Of a stretch of DNA of 64,000 bases, positions 9,287-18,991 are shown one piece after another (within the stretch, counting starts at the first letter, position 1; the number at the start of each line of letters is the position of its first letter). Source of the DNA: Sphingomonas sp. UV9 (GTDB lineage: Bacteria; Pseudomonadota; Alphaproteobacteria; Sphingomonadales; Sphingomonadaceae). The notes below the pieces were generated by a model. The model saw only the letters and a program-made list of their open reading frames with translations. It was not told the origin of the DNA and did not search any database. Location: NCBI RefSeq assembly GCF_004101245.1, contig NZ_SCIN01000003.1:62001-126000 (forward strand). Reading direction: 5' to 3'. Made by a program: the position numbers and the translations under genes.

Positions 9287-10433
9287 CCGCACCGCCGAAC
9301 GGACTGCCGAACTATCGCGCCTGAAGCACGGCTATCTCTCGACGCCCGAAGAGATCATCGACGAGGCACGCAACGGCCGGATGTTCATCCTGGTCGACGA
9401 CGAGGATCGCGAGAACGAGGGCGATCTCGTCATCCCCGCGCAGATGGCGACCCCTGAGAAGATCAACTTCATGGCCAAGTTCGGCCGTGGCCTGATCTGC
9501 CTTGCGCTCACCAAGGACCGGACCGAGGAACTCGGGCTCGAGCTGATGAGCCGCAACAACGGCACGCGGCACGAGACCGCGTTCACCGTCTCGATCGAGG
9601 CGCTCGAAGGCGTCACCACCGGGATCTCGGCCGCGGACCGCGCGCGCACCATCGCGGTGGCGGTCGATGCGACCAAGGGCAAGCCGGACATCGTCACCCC
9701 CGGCCACGTCTTCCCGCTGGTCGCGCGCGACGGCGGCGTGCTGATCCGCGCCGGCCATACCGAGGCGGCGGTCGACGTCGCGCGGCTCGCCGGGCTCAAC
9801 CCCTCGGGCGTGATCTGCGAGATCATGAACGAGGACGGGACGATGGCGCGGATGGACGACCTCGTCACCTTCGCGCAGTTCCACAACGTCAAGATCGGCA
9901 CGATCCGCGACCTGATCGCGTATCGCCGCCGCTACGATCACCTTGTCGAGAAGCGCGCCGAGGCGAAGTTCACCTCGGAATGGGGCGGCGACTGGACCGC
10001 GCTGACGTTCTGGAACAAGGCGACCGGCACCGAGCAGGTCGCGCTGGTCAAGGGCAGGATCGACCCCGCCACGCCAACGCTCGTCCGCATGCATGCGCTG
10101 TCGCCGTTCGCCGACATCTTCGGCGAATCGGGCGATCGCGGCCGTATCCTCGCGCGCTCGATGCAGATGATCGCGGACGAGGGCGCGGGCGTGATCGTCG
10201 TCATCAACCGTCCGCGCGGCAACACCTTCACCTCGGCCGTATTGCGCAAGGCGGGTGCGGAGATCACCCCGGACATGGAGGAACTGCGCGACTACGGCGT
10301 CGGCGCGATGATCCTGACCGAACTCGGCGTGCACGACATGGTCCTGATCACCAATACGCATCACACGCTGGTCGGGCTCGATGGCTACGGCCTGTCGATC
10401 GTCGGCGAGCGACGCATAGAAAGTCTTACCTGA
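9270..10433 (+). CDS. ribB: 3,4-dihydroxy-2-butanone-4-phosphate synthase with a degenerate GTP cyclohydrolase II domain
   Basis: The N-terminal domain (about 20–220) makes the four-carbon riboflavin precursor from ribulose-5-phosphate, with the acidic loop [10 protein letters not shown] at 43–52. The C-terminal half (about 225–387) has the fold of GTP cyclohydrolase II, but the zinc cysteines are gone: where the family has C..CDC, residues after 272 read [13 protein letters not shown]. The cyclohydrolase step is therefore probably not done here; an intact ribA is at 32023. It starts at GTG 9270. Confidence 0.92.
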   Translation: MPLPADRTAERTAELSRLKHGYLSTPEEIIDEARNGRMFILVDDEDRENEGDLVIPAQMATPEKINFMAKFGRGLICLALTKDRTEELGLELMSRNNGTRHETAFTVSIEALEGVTTGISAADRARTIAVAVDATKGKPDIVTPGHVFPLVARDGGVLIRAGHTEAAVDVARLAGLNPSGVICEIMNEDGTMARMDDLVTFAQFHNVKIGTIRDLIAYRRRYDHLVEKRAEAKFTSEWGGDWTALTFWNKATGTEQVALVKGRIDPATPTLVRMHALSPFADIFGESGDRGRILARSMQMIADEGAGVIVVINRPRGNTFTSAVLRKAGAEITPDMEELRDYGVGAMILTELGVHDMVLITNTHHTLVGLDGYGLSIVGERRIESLT

Positions 10434-10855
10434 TGGCGCATCTCCTCATCGTCGAAGCGCGTTTCTACGACCATCTGAACGACCTCCTCGTCGAAGGCGC
10501 CAAGGCGGCGATCGAAGCCGCTGGCCACACCCACGAGATGATCACGGTGCCTGGCGCGCTCGAAGTCCCCGGTGCGATCGCGCTGGCGGCCGAGAGCGAG
10601 ACGTTCGACGCGTATGTCGCGCTGGGCGTCGTGATCCGCGGCGAGACCTATCATTTCGAGATCGTCGCGGGCGAGAGCGCGCGTGGGATCATGCAACTGA
10701 CCATGGACGGCCTGCCGATCGGCAACGGCATCCTGACCACCGAGACCGAGGCGCAGGCACTGACCCGCGCAAAGCCGACCGAGGGCGACAAGGGCGGCGG
10801 CGCGGCCAAGGCTGCACTGGCGATGCTGGCGCTCAAGGACCGCTTCATCGCGTGA
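10433..10855 (+). CDS. ribH: 6,7-dimethyl-8-ribityllumazine synthase
   Basis: Condenses the ribB product with the ribD-derived pyrimidine to give lumazine, the substrate of ribE. The 140-residue protein has the family landmarks PGALEVPGA and [12 protein letters not shown], which contains the catalytic histidine. It overlaps the ribB stop as TGATG and is the last riboflavin gene of the cluster. No FMN riboswitch was recognised ahead of the cluster. Confidence 0.96.
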   Translation: MAHLLIVEARFYDHLNDLLVEGAKAAIEAAGHTHEMITVPGALEVPGAIALAAESETFDAYVALGVVIRGETYHFEIVAGESARGIMQLTMDGLPIGNGILTTETEAQALTRAKPTEGDKGGGAAKAALAMLALKDRFIA

Positions 10856-10868
10856 GCCGGCGTCCGGC

Positions 10869-11411
10869 ATGATGCCGGTGCTCGTGACCGAGCGCCTGTT
10901 GCTCCGGCCGTTGGCGCCGGAGGATGTCGAGGCGTGGTACGCTTTCCACGCCGATCCGGTGACGATGCGCTATCTCGGCGGCGTGCAGCCGCGCAGCGTC
11001 GCGTGGCGCGGATTATGCGCGATGGCCGGCGCGTGGAGCATTCGCGGCTTCTCGATGTTCGCGGTGACGTTGCGCGACACCGGCGAATGGCTCGGCCGGA
11101 TCGGCCCGTGGCAGCCCGAGGGCTGGCCGGGCACCGAGATCGGCTGGGGCCTGGCATCGCGATTCGCCGGCCACGGTTACGCGCGCGAGGCCGCGGTCGC
11201 GACGATCGACTATGCCATCGACGTGCTGGGGTGGACCGACGTCATGCACACCATCGCCCCCGACAACGCCGAGTCGATCGCGCTGGCCCGCCGGCTCGGT
11301 TCGACCAATCGCGGGCCGACGATGCTCCCTCCCCCGCTCGAGACGTTGCCGGTCGATGATTGGGGTCAGACGGCTGCCGAATGGCGCGCGCATAGGGCGG
11401 CACATGGGTGA
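10869..11411 (+). CDS. GNAT family N-acetyltransferase
   Basis: This 180-residue protein begins with the RimJ/RimL-like pattern VLVTERLLLRPLAPEDVEAW. The acetyl-CoA binding segment (RFAGHGYAREAA) is near the middle. The substrate is unknown; relatives acetylate small molecules or protein N-termini. It lies 13 bases after ribH and overlaps the next gene by eight bases, so it is probably at the end of the same transcript. Confidence 0.88.
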   Translation: MMPVLVTERLLLRPLAPEDVEAWYAFHADPVTMRYLGGVQPRSVAWRGLCAMAGAWSIRGFSMFAVTLRDTGEWLGRIGPWQPEGWPGTEIGWGLASRFAGHGYAREAAVATIDYAIDVLGWTDVMHTIAPDNAESIALARRLGSTNRGPTMLPPPLETLPVDDWGQTAAEWRAHRAAHG

Positions 11412-11604
11412 GGTGATCAACCTTCGCCTGGCGCGCAAGCAGCGGAACCGCGTGGCGTCGGCCGTGCAGGCGGACCAGAACCGGCGGCTGTTCGGGCGGA
11501 CCGCGGCGGAGAAGGCGGCGGAAGCGCGCGTGCGGGAACGGGTCGAGAAAACGCTCGACGGCGCGCGGCTCGAGGCTGGACCGTCGGACGACACGTCGGG
11601 TTAA
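11404..11604 (+). CDS. DUF4169 family small protein
   Basis: A 66-residue basic, alanine- and arginine-rich protein, probably helical. It opens MGEVINLRLARKQR and has the FGRTAAEKAAEA stretch that marks the DUF4169 family. Function is unknown. It overlaps the preceding acetyltransferase gene by eight bases, which suggests coupled translation. Confidence 0.8.
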   Translation: MGEVINLRLARKQRNRVASAVQADQNRRLFGRTAAEKAAEARVRERVEKTLDGARLEAGPSDDTSG

Positions 11605-11616
11605 CCCACGCCCTCT

Positions 11617-11675
11617 GTCATCCTGGGGAACGCAGGCTCCTATGCCTCTGGATCCTGGGTCGAGCCCAGGATGAC
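11617..11675. repeat. Palindromic repeat, family F
   Basis: GTCATCCTGGG and CCCAGGATGAC form perfect 11-base inverted ends around a spacer that contains an inner CCTGGGTCGAGCCCAGG hairpin. It resembles common proteobacterial REP sequences and lies between DUF4169 and the DUF1206 gene. Confidence 0.8.
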
Positions 11676-11707
11676 GGCGTGGGTGGGAAGGTACAGTGCC
11701 CCCATCA

Positions 11708-11732
11708 GGAACGTAGCGGGCGAAGCGCCGTT
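11708..11732 (+). promoter_or_regulatory. Candidate EcfG-type general stress response promoter
   Basis: GGAAC (11708–11712) and CGTT (11729–11732) are separated by exactly 16 bases, matching the known alphaproteobacterial EcfG consensus. The DUF1206 start codon lies 26 bases downstream of the CGTT, with an AAAGGGG ribosome binding site between. Confidence 0.7.
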
Positions 11733-11757
11733 ATGCCTGCGTAATAAAGGGGCCGTC

Positions 11758-12573
11758 ATGATTTCCGATACCAACGCAACATTGCTCGCCAAGCTCGGCT
11801 TCGCCGCGCGCGGCGTGGTGTATATCCTGGTCGGCTGGTTCGCCGTCGACGCCGCGTTGCGCGGTGGCGAGGTGGCGGACAACCAGGGTGCGATCGGGTC
11901 GATGGCGAACGAGTCGTTCGGGCCGGTCCTACTCGCGATCATTGCGGCCGGGCTCCTGGGGTACGCGGTCTGGCGATTGACCGAGGCGGCCGCCAATCCC
12001 GAGCGGATCGGCAGCGACGTCAAGAGCAGCCTCAAGCGCATCGGCCATCTCGTCAGCGGAATCGCGCATGTGGTCCTCGCCTGGACCGCGGCCAAGCTCG
12101 CGATGAACGCGGGATCGCGGGACGGTGCGGTCTCGCCCGGCGACGAAAGCGCGCGCGACTGGACCGCGCTGCTGCTCGATCAACCGGCGGGTCGGGTACT
12201 GGTCGGCGCTGTCGCGATCGGTATCCTGGTCGCGGCATTCCAGCAGGCGCAAAAGGCGTGGCGCGGCAATTTCATCAAGGACCTGCGCGGCGATGCGCCC
12301 CTGCCCGGTTACGTCTGTACGGTGGGCCGGATCGGCTACGGCGCCCGCGCGCTGGTGTTCCTGATCGTCGCGGGACTGTTCGGACTGGCGGCGTGGAGCG
12401 CGCATGCCAGCGATGCGGGCGGCGTCGCCGACGCGCTGCAAATGTTGCAGGCGCAGCCGGGGGGCAAATGGCTGCTCGTGCTTACCGGAATCGGACTGGC
12501 GCTGTTCGGCGCGTACAGCCTGGTCGAAGCGCGCTTTCGTCGCATCCATGTCGACCTGCCCGGGACCAATTGA
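11758..12573 (+). CDS. DUF1206 family membrane protein
   Basis: This 271-residue integral membrane protein carries three internal repeats, each with a pair of hydrophobic helices (about six membrane segments), as in the DUF1206 family. Each unit begins with a pattern like LGFAARGVVYILVG or IGYGARALVFLIVA. Function is unknown. ATG 11758 follows AAAGGGG closely. The perfect EcfG-like promoter upstream suggests induction in the general stress response. Confidence 0.88.
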   Translation: MISDTNATLLAKLGFAARGVVYILVGWFAVDAALRGGEVADNQGAIGSMANESFGPVLLAIIAAGLLGYAVWRLTEAAANPERIGSDVKSSLKRIGHLVSGIAHVVLAWTAAKLAMNAGSRDGAVSPGDESARDWTALLLDQPAGRVLVGAVAIGILVAAFQQAQKAWRGNFIKDLRGDAPLPGYVCTVGRIGYGARALVFLIVAGLFGLAAWSAHASDAGGVADALQMLQAQPGGKWLLVLTGIGLALFGAYSLVEARFRRIHVDLPGTN

Positions 12574-12596
12574 CGCCGGGCGTCAGTCCTGCGGCG

Positions 12597-13088
12597 TCAG
12601 GTCTGCGGCGTGGTCTGCGACAACGCCGCTTCGACCTCCTCGATCGTGATCCCGAACGCACCCGCCAGTCCTGACAGAGAGGCACCGCGATCCGCGAGCG
12701 TGCGGATGCGCGCGACGTCGACGATCGTCTTGTAGCTGCGGGTGTCGCGATCGGTCTTCGATTCGTCGCCGCTGCGCGCAAGCGCGCCCGAGCGACGGCG
12801 CTTGGAGATCTTCAGCGCCTCGACATCATTGGTCGGCGGGGCGTCGAGCCGTGCCTTGATGCGCTGATCATCCTCGATGCGCCGGCTTTCACGGGCACGT
12901 TCGCGTTCCTGCGACTGGAGGTCGCGTTGCGCGGCACGCGATTCGGAGCGCTGTTCGGATGCGGCCAGCCGTTCTTTCGCGCGCTGGTCGCGGTCCCTGG
13001 CCCGCTCCTCCGCCCGTCGCGCGGCGCGGTCGGCGGTACCGGGCATGAGCGGCCCCGGTCCCCTGCCGCTCGGCCAGCCATCGGTCAT
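12597..13088 (-). CDS. Hypothetical charged coiled protein with C-terminal helix-turn-helix-like segment
   Basis: This 163-residue protein is extremely rich in Arg, Glu, Ala and Gln between about residues 15 and 85, probably a long helix. The C-terminus (ARIRTLADRGASLSGLAGAF..) resembles a short DNA-binding helix-turn-helix. No family is recognised. The start is uncertain: ATG 13088 (MTDGWPSG) is chosen, and 13163 is possible. It is convergent with the DUF1206 gene. Confidence 0.55.
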   Translation of the reverse strand: MTDGWPSGRGPGPLMPGTADRAARRAEERARDRDQRAKERLAASEQRSESRAAQRDLQSQERERARESRRIEDDQRIKARLDAPPTNDVEALKISKRRRSGALARSGDESKTDRDTRSYKTIVDVARIRTLADRGASLSGLAGAFGITIEEVEAALSQTTPQT

Positions 13089-13433
13089 TGCAAATCCTGT
13101 CGTCACCTGTGCGCGCCCACGGCGCGGAAGCGCGCTGCTAGGCGATGGCGGCACCGGTGACAATCGGTCTGCCGAGACCCCGCCGGCCCGGCATTCCGCC
13201 GAGCCTTCATCTCAACACCCTCCCGTCATCGCAGCGAAAGCTGGGATCTTATCGTGAGGCAGTCGTCGCGACCCAAGAGGGATACCCCAGCTTTCGCTGG
13301 GGTGACGGAGGTGGGGGGCGGGCAACAGTGTGGGGCGCGGGGTGTGGGCGACGAGTTAGGGGCCCGGCGACGGGGTGGGTGCCGGCGACGTCGGGGTATG
13401 GGAGCCGGCTGCCGTAAGCCGGCCCCCTATCAC
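13089..13433. other. Intergenic region holding a family A repeat and a hairpin
   Basis: These 345 bases carry a family A palindrome pair (13223–13308), then a GC-rich low-complexity stretch. Near 13411–13431, a GCCGGCT/AGCCGGC hairpin follows the reductase gene on the minus strand and could act as its terminator, although no T-run follows it. No gene was recognised. Confidence 0.5.
13223..13308. repeat. Paired palindromic repeat, family A
   Basis: CCGTCATCGCAGCGAAAGCTGGGAT faces CCCCAGCTTTCGCTGGGGTGACGG across about 38 bases. This is an intergenic copy of the element found inside ribD. Confidence 0.85.
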
Positions 13434-14522
13434 TTATGCGTTGGCGGTTTGCAGCGCGGGATAGTCGATATAGCCCTCGGGGCCGCGGCTGTACCACGTC
13501 TTGGCGTCGTCCTTCGCGAGCGCCGCGCCGGCGCGAAGACGTGCGGGCAGGTCCGGATTGGCGATGAACGTGCGACCGAAGCTGATCGCGTCCGCATTGC
13601 CCGAATCGAGCTCCGCCTGCGCCTCCTCGACCGTCGTATAGTCGGAGTTCACGACCAGCACGCCCTTGAAGACCTTGCGGATCGCCGGGCTGAGCTTCGG
13701 CACGTCGGTCTTGCCGAACGTGCCGTCGGGGCCGGGCTCGCGCAGTTCGAGGAACGCGATGCCGAGATCCGACAGCGCCTTGGCGGCGGCGGTGAAGAGC
13801 GGCTCGGGATTGCTGTCGTCGACGCCCTGCGAATCGCCGTTGGGCGACAGGCGGACGCTCGTGCGATCGGCACCGGCGACCGAGATGACGCGCTCGGTTA
13901 CTTCACGCAGCAGGCGGATACGGTTCTCGATCGAGCCACCATACTCGTCCGTACGCAGGTTCGCGTTGTCGCGCAGGAACTGGTCGATCAGATAGCCGTT
14001 CGCGGCGTGGATCTGAACGCCGTCGAAGCCGGCCGCCATCGCGTTCTTCGTCGCCAGCTCATAGTCGTTGAGCAGGCGCGGGATTTCGTTCAGCTCGAGC
14101 GGACGCGCGACCTCGAAATCCTGCTTGCCCTCGAACGTGTGCGCCTGGCCTTCGGTCGCGGTGGCGGACGACGACACGGGCTGTGTGCCGATCACCGACG
14201 AATGGACCTGACGACCCATGTGCCACAGCTGCGCGACGATCCGGCCACCAGCGGCGTGCACCGAGTCGGTGACGGGCTTCCAAGCGGCGACCTGCGCATC
14301 GGTCCAAAGACCCGGCGCGAACGGCCAGCCAAGGCCTTCGCGGCTGATGCCGGTGGCTTCCGAGATGATCAGACCGGCGCTCGCGCGCTGCGTGTAATAC
14401 TCGACCATCAGGTCGGACGGGACTGCATCTTTGTCGGCACGCCCGCGAGTGAGCGGCGCCATGAGGATGCGGTTGGGCGCGTCGACTGCGCCGATCGTTA
14501 CGGAATCAAAAAGGCTTGGCAT
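13434..14522 (-). CDS. Old yellow enzyme family alkene reductase (NemA-like)
   Basis: A 362-residue flavin-dependent reductase of activated C=C bonds or nitro compounds using NAD(P)H. The FMN barrel begins LFDSVTIGAVDAPNRILMAPLTR. The substrate-binding HxxN motif is seen in IHAANGYLIDQFL, and DEYGGSIENR is a family signature. It resembles N-ethylmaleimide and xenobiotic reductases. The natural substrate cannot be read from sequence. It is divergent from the EamA transporter gene. Confidence 0.9.
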   Translation of the reverse strand: MPSLFDSVTIGAVDAPNRILMAPLTRGRADKDAVPSDLMVEYYTQRASAGLIISEATGISREGLGWPFAPGLWTDAQVAAWKPVTDSVHAAGGRIVAQLWHMGRQVHSSVIGTQPVSSSATATEGQAHTFEGKQDFEVARPLELNEIPRLLNDYELATKNAMAAGFDGVQIHAANGYLIDQFLRDNANLRTDEYGGSIENRIRLLREVTERVISVAGADRTSVRLSPNGDSQGVDDSNPEPLFTAAAKALSDLGIAFLELREPGPDGTFGKTDVPKLSPAIRKVFKGVLVVNSDYTTVEEAQAELDSGNADAISFGRTFIANPDLPARLRAGAALAKDDAKTWYSRGPEGYIDYPALQTANA

Positions 14523-14572
14523 GGAAACTCCTTAATGCCTGACGGGCGGAAGATAGGAGGCTACACGGCCGC

Positions 14573-15535
14573 ATGCACCGCCCCGACCCGCAAAGATTAT
14601 CTAGCGTGCCCGATACGCCGGCCACACCAGGGCTGATCGCGTTCGTCGCGCTGATCATCGCCAACGTCGCGCTGGCGTTCGGGCCGTGGTTCGTCCGCGC
14701 GACCGAGGTCGGGCCGGTCGCCGCCGGCTTCTGGCGACTGACGCTGGCGGTACCGTTCCTGGTCGCGCTCGCAGTCCAGCAAGGCGCGCGACCGCGGCGG
14801 CTGGGATGGAAATTATGGGCAGGGCTGTTGCTCGGCGGCGTGTGCTTTGCCGCTGACCTCGGGACGTGGCACCTCGGCATCCTGCGGACGACGCTCGCCA
14901 ACGCCACGCTGTTCGGCAACGTCGCGACGCTGATCTTCCCGATCTACGGCTTCCTGATCGCGCGAAGCTGGCCGACGCGGACGCAAGGCTGGGCGCTCGC
15001 ACTGGCGGCGGCGGGCGGCGCGTTGCTGCTCGGGCGGTCGTACCAGCTCGATGCGAAGAACCTGGCGGGCGATCTGTTCTGCCTGCTCGCGGGGCTGCTC
15101 TACACGATCTATTTCATCCTGATGGCGCGCGCGCGGGCGACGCTTGCCCCGGTTTCCGCACTGACGCTGTCGACGCTCGCGGGGATCGTGCCGCTGCTGA
15201 TATTTGCGCTGGCGATGGGCGAGCGCGTGCTGCCGACGCACTGGGGGCCGCTGATCGGGCTCGCTCTGTGCAGCCAGGTGATCGGCCAGGGGCTGATGAT
15301 CTACGCGCTCGGCCGGTTCTCGCCGCTGGTGATCGGTATCGCCTTGCTGATCCAGCCGGTGGTGGCGGGCATCGTCGGCTGGTTCGTGTACGGCGAGCGG
15401 CTCGGTGCGGCCGATCTGGTCGGCGTCGTCATGGTCGCGGTGGCGCTGGTGCTCGTTCGCCGGTCGCCCCCGGTTGTGGTGCCTCTTGAAGAGGCGCTTG
15501 ATACACCTGATTTTGAACGGCAGGAGACGGTATGA
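14573..15535 (+). CDS. EamA family (DMT superfamily) transporter
   Basis: This 320-residue protein has about ten hydrophobic segments arranged as two EamA repeats; the second starts near LAGDLFCLLAGLLYTIYF. It is probably a metabolite exporter or importer of unknown substrate. An alternative GTG start at 14606 would remove 11 residues. Its stop overlaps the COQ9 start as ATGA, so the two are coupled. Confidence 0.85.
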   Translation: MHRPDPQRLSSVPDTPATPGLIAFVALIIANVALAFGPWFVRATEVGPVAAGFWRLTLAVPFLVALAVQQGARPRRLGWKLWAGLLLGGVCFAADLGTWHLGILRTTLANATLFGNVATLIFPIYGFLIARSWPTRTQGWALALAAAGGALLLGRSYQLDAKNLAGDLFCLLAGLLYTIYFILMARARATLAPVSALTLSTLAGIVPLLIFALAMGERVLPTHWGPLIGLALCSQVIGQGLMIYALGRFSPLVIGIALLIQPVVAGIVGWFVYGERLGAADLVGVVMVAVALVLVRRSPPVVVPLEEALDTPDFERQETV

Positions 15536-16185
15536 CCCAGGACCTTACGCTCGACGAAATCCGCGCAAAGCTCGCCCCCGGCATCGCCGCCAACGCGGCG
15601 TTCGACGGCTGGGGCGACGCCGCGCGCGACATGGCCGCGGACGGCGCAGGGGTCGACAAGGACGTCGCCGCGCTCGCGTTCAAGCACGGCCCGGTCGATA
15701 TGATCGACGCGTGGTTCGCGCATATCGACGGCGTGATGCTCGCCGCGGTCCCGCCCGAGCGACTCGCGCTCATGAAGGTCCGCGAGAAGATCACCGCGCT
15801 GATCGAGGCGCGGCTCGATGCGACGTCGGCGGATCGCGAATCACTGCGTCGCGCGCTGGCGATCCTGGCGCTGCCGAAGAATTTGGCGAAGACCACGCGG
15901 CTCGGCTGGCGCACGGTCGACACGGTCTGGCACGCCGCAGGCGACGTCGCGACCGACTATAACCACTATACCAAGCGGACCATCCTGCTCGGCGTGTACG
16001 CCTCGACGGTCACGGTGTTTCTCGACGACGAGAGCGAAGGCCTTGCCGACACCCGCGCGTTCCTCGCGCGGCGGATCGACGGGATCATGCGGTTCGAGAA
16101 GGCGAAGGCGGGATTCCTCAAGCGGACCGAGCATGGCTTCAGCCTGTCGCGGTTCGTCGGCCGGTTGCGCTATCCGACGGCGTAA
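15532..16185 (+). CDS. COQ9 family protein (ubiquinone biosynthesis accessory)
   Basis: A 217-residue homologue of eukaryotic COQ9, a lipid-binding helper of ubiquinone hydroxylation. The family core is visible (ALAFKHGPVDMIDAWF; later DYNHYTKRTILLGVYAST). The N-terminal half has the helical TetR-like fold and the C-terminal half the COQ9 domain. Role in bacteria is inferred from the family. It is translationally coupled to the upstream transporter gene by ATGA. Confidence 0.85.
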   Translation: MTQDLTLDEIRAKLAPGIAANAAFDGWGDAARDMAADGAGVDKDVAALAFKHGPVDMIDAWFAHIDGVMLAAVPPERLALMKVREKITALIEARLDATSADRESLRRALAILALPKNLAKTTRLGWRTVDTVWHAAGDVATDYNHYTKRTILLGVYASTVTVFLDDESEGLADTRAFLARRIDGIMRFEKAKAGFLKRTEHGFSLSRFVGRLRYPTA

Positions 16186-16207
16186 GGGCTTTCCTTCCCC
16201 GACGGTT

Positions 16208-16229
16208 ACTGATAATCACTCGCATCATG
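16208..16229 (+). promoter_or_regulatory. Possible Fur-type iron box ahead of feoA
   Basis: CTGATAATCACTCGCATCATGG contains one good half (GATAATCA) and a weak second half of the 19-base Fur palindrome. It overlaps the feoA start. The location fits, but the match is partial. Confidence 0.3.
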
Positions 16230-16502
16230 GAAACCCGTCGCGATCCTTCCGTCAGTCTCGAAACCCTGCCTCGCAAGCAGCACGGCATCGTGGCCGCGAT
16301 CGACTGGGCGCGACTCGCGGGCCCCGAGGCACGCCGGTTGCGCGAACTGGGCTTCGACGAGGGCGTCGATGTCGAGGTCCTGCACCGCGCGACTCTCGGC
16401 CAGGGGCCGATCGCCTGCCGGATCGGTCGCATGACCGTCGCGCTGCGCCGCGCCGTCGCGGGCGCCATCCACGTTTCGCCGACGCCCGCCGCCGCCGAAT
16501 AA
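16227..16502 (+). CDS. feoA: Ferrous iron transport protein A
   Basis: This 91-residue SH3-like cytoplasmic protein assists FeoB. It has the FeoA landmarks GPEARRLRELGFDEG and RIGRMTVALRR. It lies 13 bases before feoB in the usual order; no feoC follows. A weak iron-box-like sequence overlaps the start codon. Confidence 0.92.
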   Translation: METRRDPSVSLETLPRKQHGIVAAIDWARLAGPEARRLRELGFDEGVDVEVLHRATLGQGPIACRIGRMTVALRRAVAGAIHVSPTPAAAE

Positions 16503-16515
16503 TCAGCCTTCAAGA

Positions 16516-18378
16516 ATGAACGCAGCACCGCTGGTCGCGCTGGTCGGCAATCCCAACGCCGGCAAGAGCGCGCTGTTCAATGCGCTGACGGGTGCGCGCC
16601 AGAAGGTCGGCAATTATCCGGGCGTGACGGTCGAGCGGAAGGTCGGGCGACTGATGCTCGACGACGGGCGCCCCGTGGAACTGGTCGACCTGCCCGGCGC
16701 GTACAGCCTGGAACCCTCCTCCCCCGACGAGCGAGTCACACGCGACGTCGTCACCGGCACGCAGGACGGCGAGCGCCTGCCTGACGCGCTGGTCGTCGTC
16801 GTCGACGCCGCCAATCTCGACAATCATCTGCGCTTCACGCTCCAGCTGATCGCGCTGGGCCTGCCGGTCGTGGTCGCGCTCAACATGGTCGACCTCGCCG
16901 AGCGCGATGGGCTCAAACTCGATCCCAAGGTGCTCGAACGCGAACTCGGCGTGCCGGTGATCCCGACCGTCGCGGTGCGCAAGCGCGGCCTCGACGAGCT
17001 GAAGGCGGCACTGTCGGGTATCGTCGTCAACGGGCCGATGCGATTGCGTAAATCCGACGGCAGCGTGCAGGACGACATCGTCACGCTCCAGCGCCGCGCG
17101 CGCGCAATCGCCACGTCGGCGACCGTGTCCGAGACGACCGTCCGCCGCTGGACTCACATGCTCGACGCGGTCGCGCTGCACCCGGTGGCCGGGCCGATCC
17201 TGCTGCTCGCGATCATGTTCCTGATGTTCCAGGCGGTGTTCAGCTGGGCACAGCCGTTCATGGACGCGATCGACGGCGGCTTCACCGCGTTGCAGGCGTT
17301 GATCACGTCCGAACTTCCCCCCTCGCTGCTTCGCTCGCTGCTGGTCGACGGGGTGATCAAGGGCGTCGGTGCGGTGATCGTGTTCCTGCCGCAAATCCTG
17401 ATCCTGTTCCTCTTCATCCTCGTCCTAGAGGCGAGCGGCTACATGGTCCGCGCGGCGTTCCTAATGGACCGGGTGATGGCGAGTGTCGGGCTGTCCGGCC
17501 GCGCGTTCATTCCGCTGCTGTCGAGCTTTGCGTGCGCGATTCCCGGGATCATGGCGACGCGGACGATCGACGACGAGAAGGACCGGCTGACGACGATCCT
17601 GATCGCGCCGCTGATGACGTGCTCGGCGCGGCTGCCGGTCTATACCCTCATCATCGGCGCGTTCATTCCGAACACGCAGGTGCTGCCGTTCGTGGGGCTT
17701 CAGGGGCTGGTGATGCTCGGACTGTACGTGATGGGCATCGTCGGCGCGTTCGTCGCCGCGCTGGTGCTGCGCCGGACGGTGACCAAGGGCGTGTCGTCGG
17801 GCTTCATGATGGAGATGCCCAAATATCAGTGGCCGCAGTGGCGCGACGTCGGCATCGGCCTGTGGAGCCGCGCACAGATCTTCCTGAAGCGCGCCGGCGG
17901 CATCATCCTCGTCTCCACCGTGGTGCTGTGGGTGATGCTGAGCTTCCCCAAGCCACCCGAGGGCAGCAAGGTCTCGCCGGTCGACTATTCGGTCGCCGGG
18001 CGCATCGCCAACGGCATCGCACCGGTGTTCGCGCCGATCGGCTTCAACCGCGACATCGTCCTCGCGCTGATCCCGGCGATGGCCGCGCGCGAAGTCGCGG
18101 TGGCGGCGATCGGCACGGTCTACGCAATCGACGATCCCGAGAGCAACCAGGGCGGCAAGGCAATGGTCGAGAACCTCCGAGGCCGCTGGAGCCTGCCGAC
18201 CGCGCTCGCCTTCCTGATGTGGTTCGTGTTCGCGCCGCAGTGCATTTCGACGATCGCCGTAACCCGTCGCGAGACCAATGGGTGGAAATGGCCGGCGTTC
18301 ATGGTTGGCTATTTGTTCGCCGCCGCCTACATCATGGCTGGCATTACATACTGGCTGGCGGTGTTCGCCGGCCTCTGA
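16516..18378 (+). CDS. feoB: Ferrous iron transporter B
   Basis: A 620-residue inner membrane Fe2+ transporter. The N-terminal GTPase domain has the P-loop GNPNAGKS (11–18), DLPGAYSL and NMVD. The C-terminal half carries the two Gate repeats with conserved cysteines (SFACAIPG and [10 protein letters not shown]). It is somewhat shorter than the enterobacterial protein (about 770) but typical of the alphaproteobacterial type. It is followed after eight bases by ssb, probably on the same transcript. Confidence 0.96.
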   Translation: MNAAPLVALVGNPNAGKSALFNALTGARQKVGNYPGVTVERKVGRLMLDDGRPVELVDLPGAYSLEPSSPDERVTRDVVTGTQDGERLPDALVVVVDAANLDNHLRFTLQLIALGLPVVVALNMVDLAERDGLKLDPKVLERELGVPVIPTVAVRKRGLDELKAALSGIVVNGPMRLRKSDGSVQDDIVTLQRRARAIATSATVSETTVRRWTHMLDAVALHPVAGPILLLAIMFLMFQAVFSWAQPFMDAIDGGFTALQALITSELPPSLLRSLLVDGVIKGVGAVIVFLPQILILFLFILVLEASGYMVRAAFLMDRVMASVGLSGRAFIPLLSSFACAIPGIMATRTIDDEKDRLTTILIAPLMTCSARLPVYTLIIGAFIPNTQVLPFVGLQGLVMLGLYVMGIVGAFVAALVLRRTVTKGVSSGFMMEMPKYQWPQWRDVGIGLWSRAQIFLKRAGGIILVSTVVLWVMLSFPKPPEGSKVSPVDYSVAGRIANGIAPVFAPIGFNRDIVLALIPAMAAREVAVAAIGTVYAIDDPESNQGGKAMVENLRGRWSLPTALAFLMWFVFAPQCISTIAVTRRETNGWKWPAFMVGYLFAAAYIMAGITYWLAVFAGL

Positions 18379-18386
18379 GGGGCAAC

Positions 18387-18986
18387 ATGGCAGGCAGCGT
18401 CAACAAGGTCATCATCGTCGGCAATCTGGGTCGCGATCCCGAGAGCAAGGCATTCCAGAACGGCGGCAAGGTCGTCAATCTGCGCATCGCGACATCCGAG
18501 TCCTGGAAGGACAAGATGTCGGGCGAGCGCAAGGAAAAGACCGAATGGCATTCGGTCGCGATCTTCAACGAGGGTCTCGCCAACGTCGCGGAAAAGTATC
18601 TGCGCAAGGGCTCGAAGGTCTATATCGAGGGCGCGCTCCAGACCCGCAAATGGCAGGACGCGCAGGGCCAGGACAAGTACTCGACCGAGATCGTGCTGCA
18701 GGGCTTCAACAGCGTGCTGACGATGCTCGACGGCCCGAATGGCGGCCAGGGCGGCGGCGCAGGCGGCGGCGGTGGTAGCCGCGGCGGCGGCGACGACTGG
18801 GCCGGCGGTGGCGGCGGCAACGACTTTGGCGGCGGCTCGTCGGGTGGCGGCGGCGGTTACGGCGGCGGTGGCGGTCGTGGTGGCAGCGCACCCTCGGGTG
18901 GCGGCAATGGCGGCGGCGCACGCGGCGGCAGCTTCGGCCAGACCGGCGGCTTCTCGGACGATCTCGACGACGACGTGCCGTTCTAA
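18387..18986 (+). CDS. ssb: Single-stranded DNA-binding protein
   Basis: This 199-residue protein binds ssDNA in replication, repair and recombination. The OB-fold occupies residues 1 to about 112 (starts [14 protein letters not shown]). It is followed by a long glycine-dominated linker of about 75 residues and the acidic protein-interaction tail DDDVPF. The linker is longer and more glycine-rich than in E. coli. It lies only eight bases after feoB, with GGGG as ribosome binding site, and five bases before the sensor kinase gene. Confidence 0.97.
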   Translation: MAGSVNKVIIVGNLGRDPESKAFQNGGKVVNLRIATSESWKDKMSGERKEKTEWHSVAIFNEGLANVAEKYLRKGSKVYIEGALQTRKWQDAQGQDKYSTEIVLQGFNSVLTMLDGPNGGQGGGAGGGGGSRGGGDDWAGGGGGNDFGGGSSGGGGGYGGGGGRGGSAPSGGGNGGGARGGSFGQTGGFSDDLDDDVPF

Positions 18987-18991
18987 GGTCC

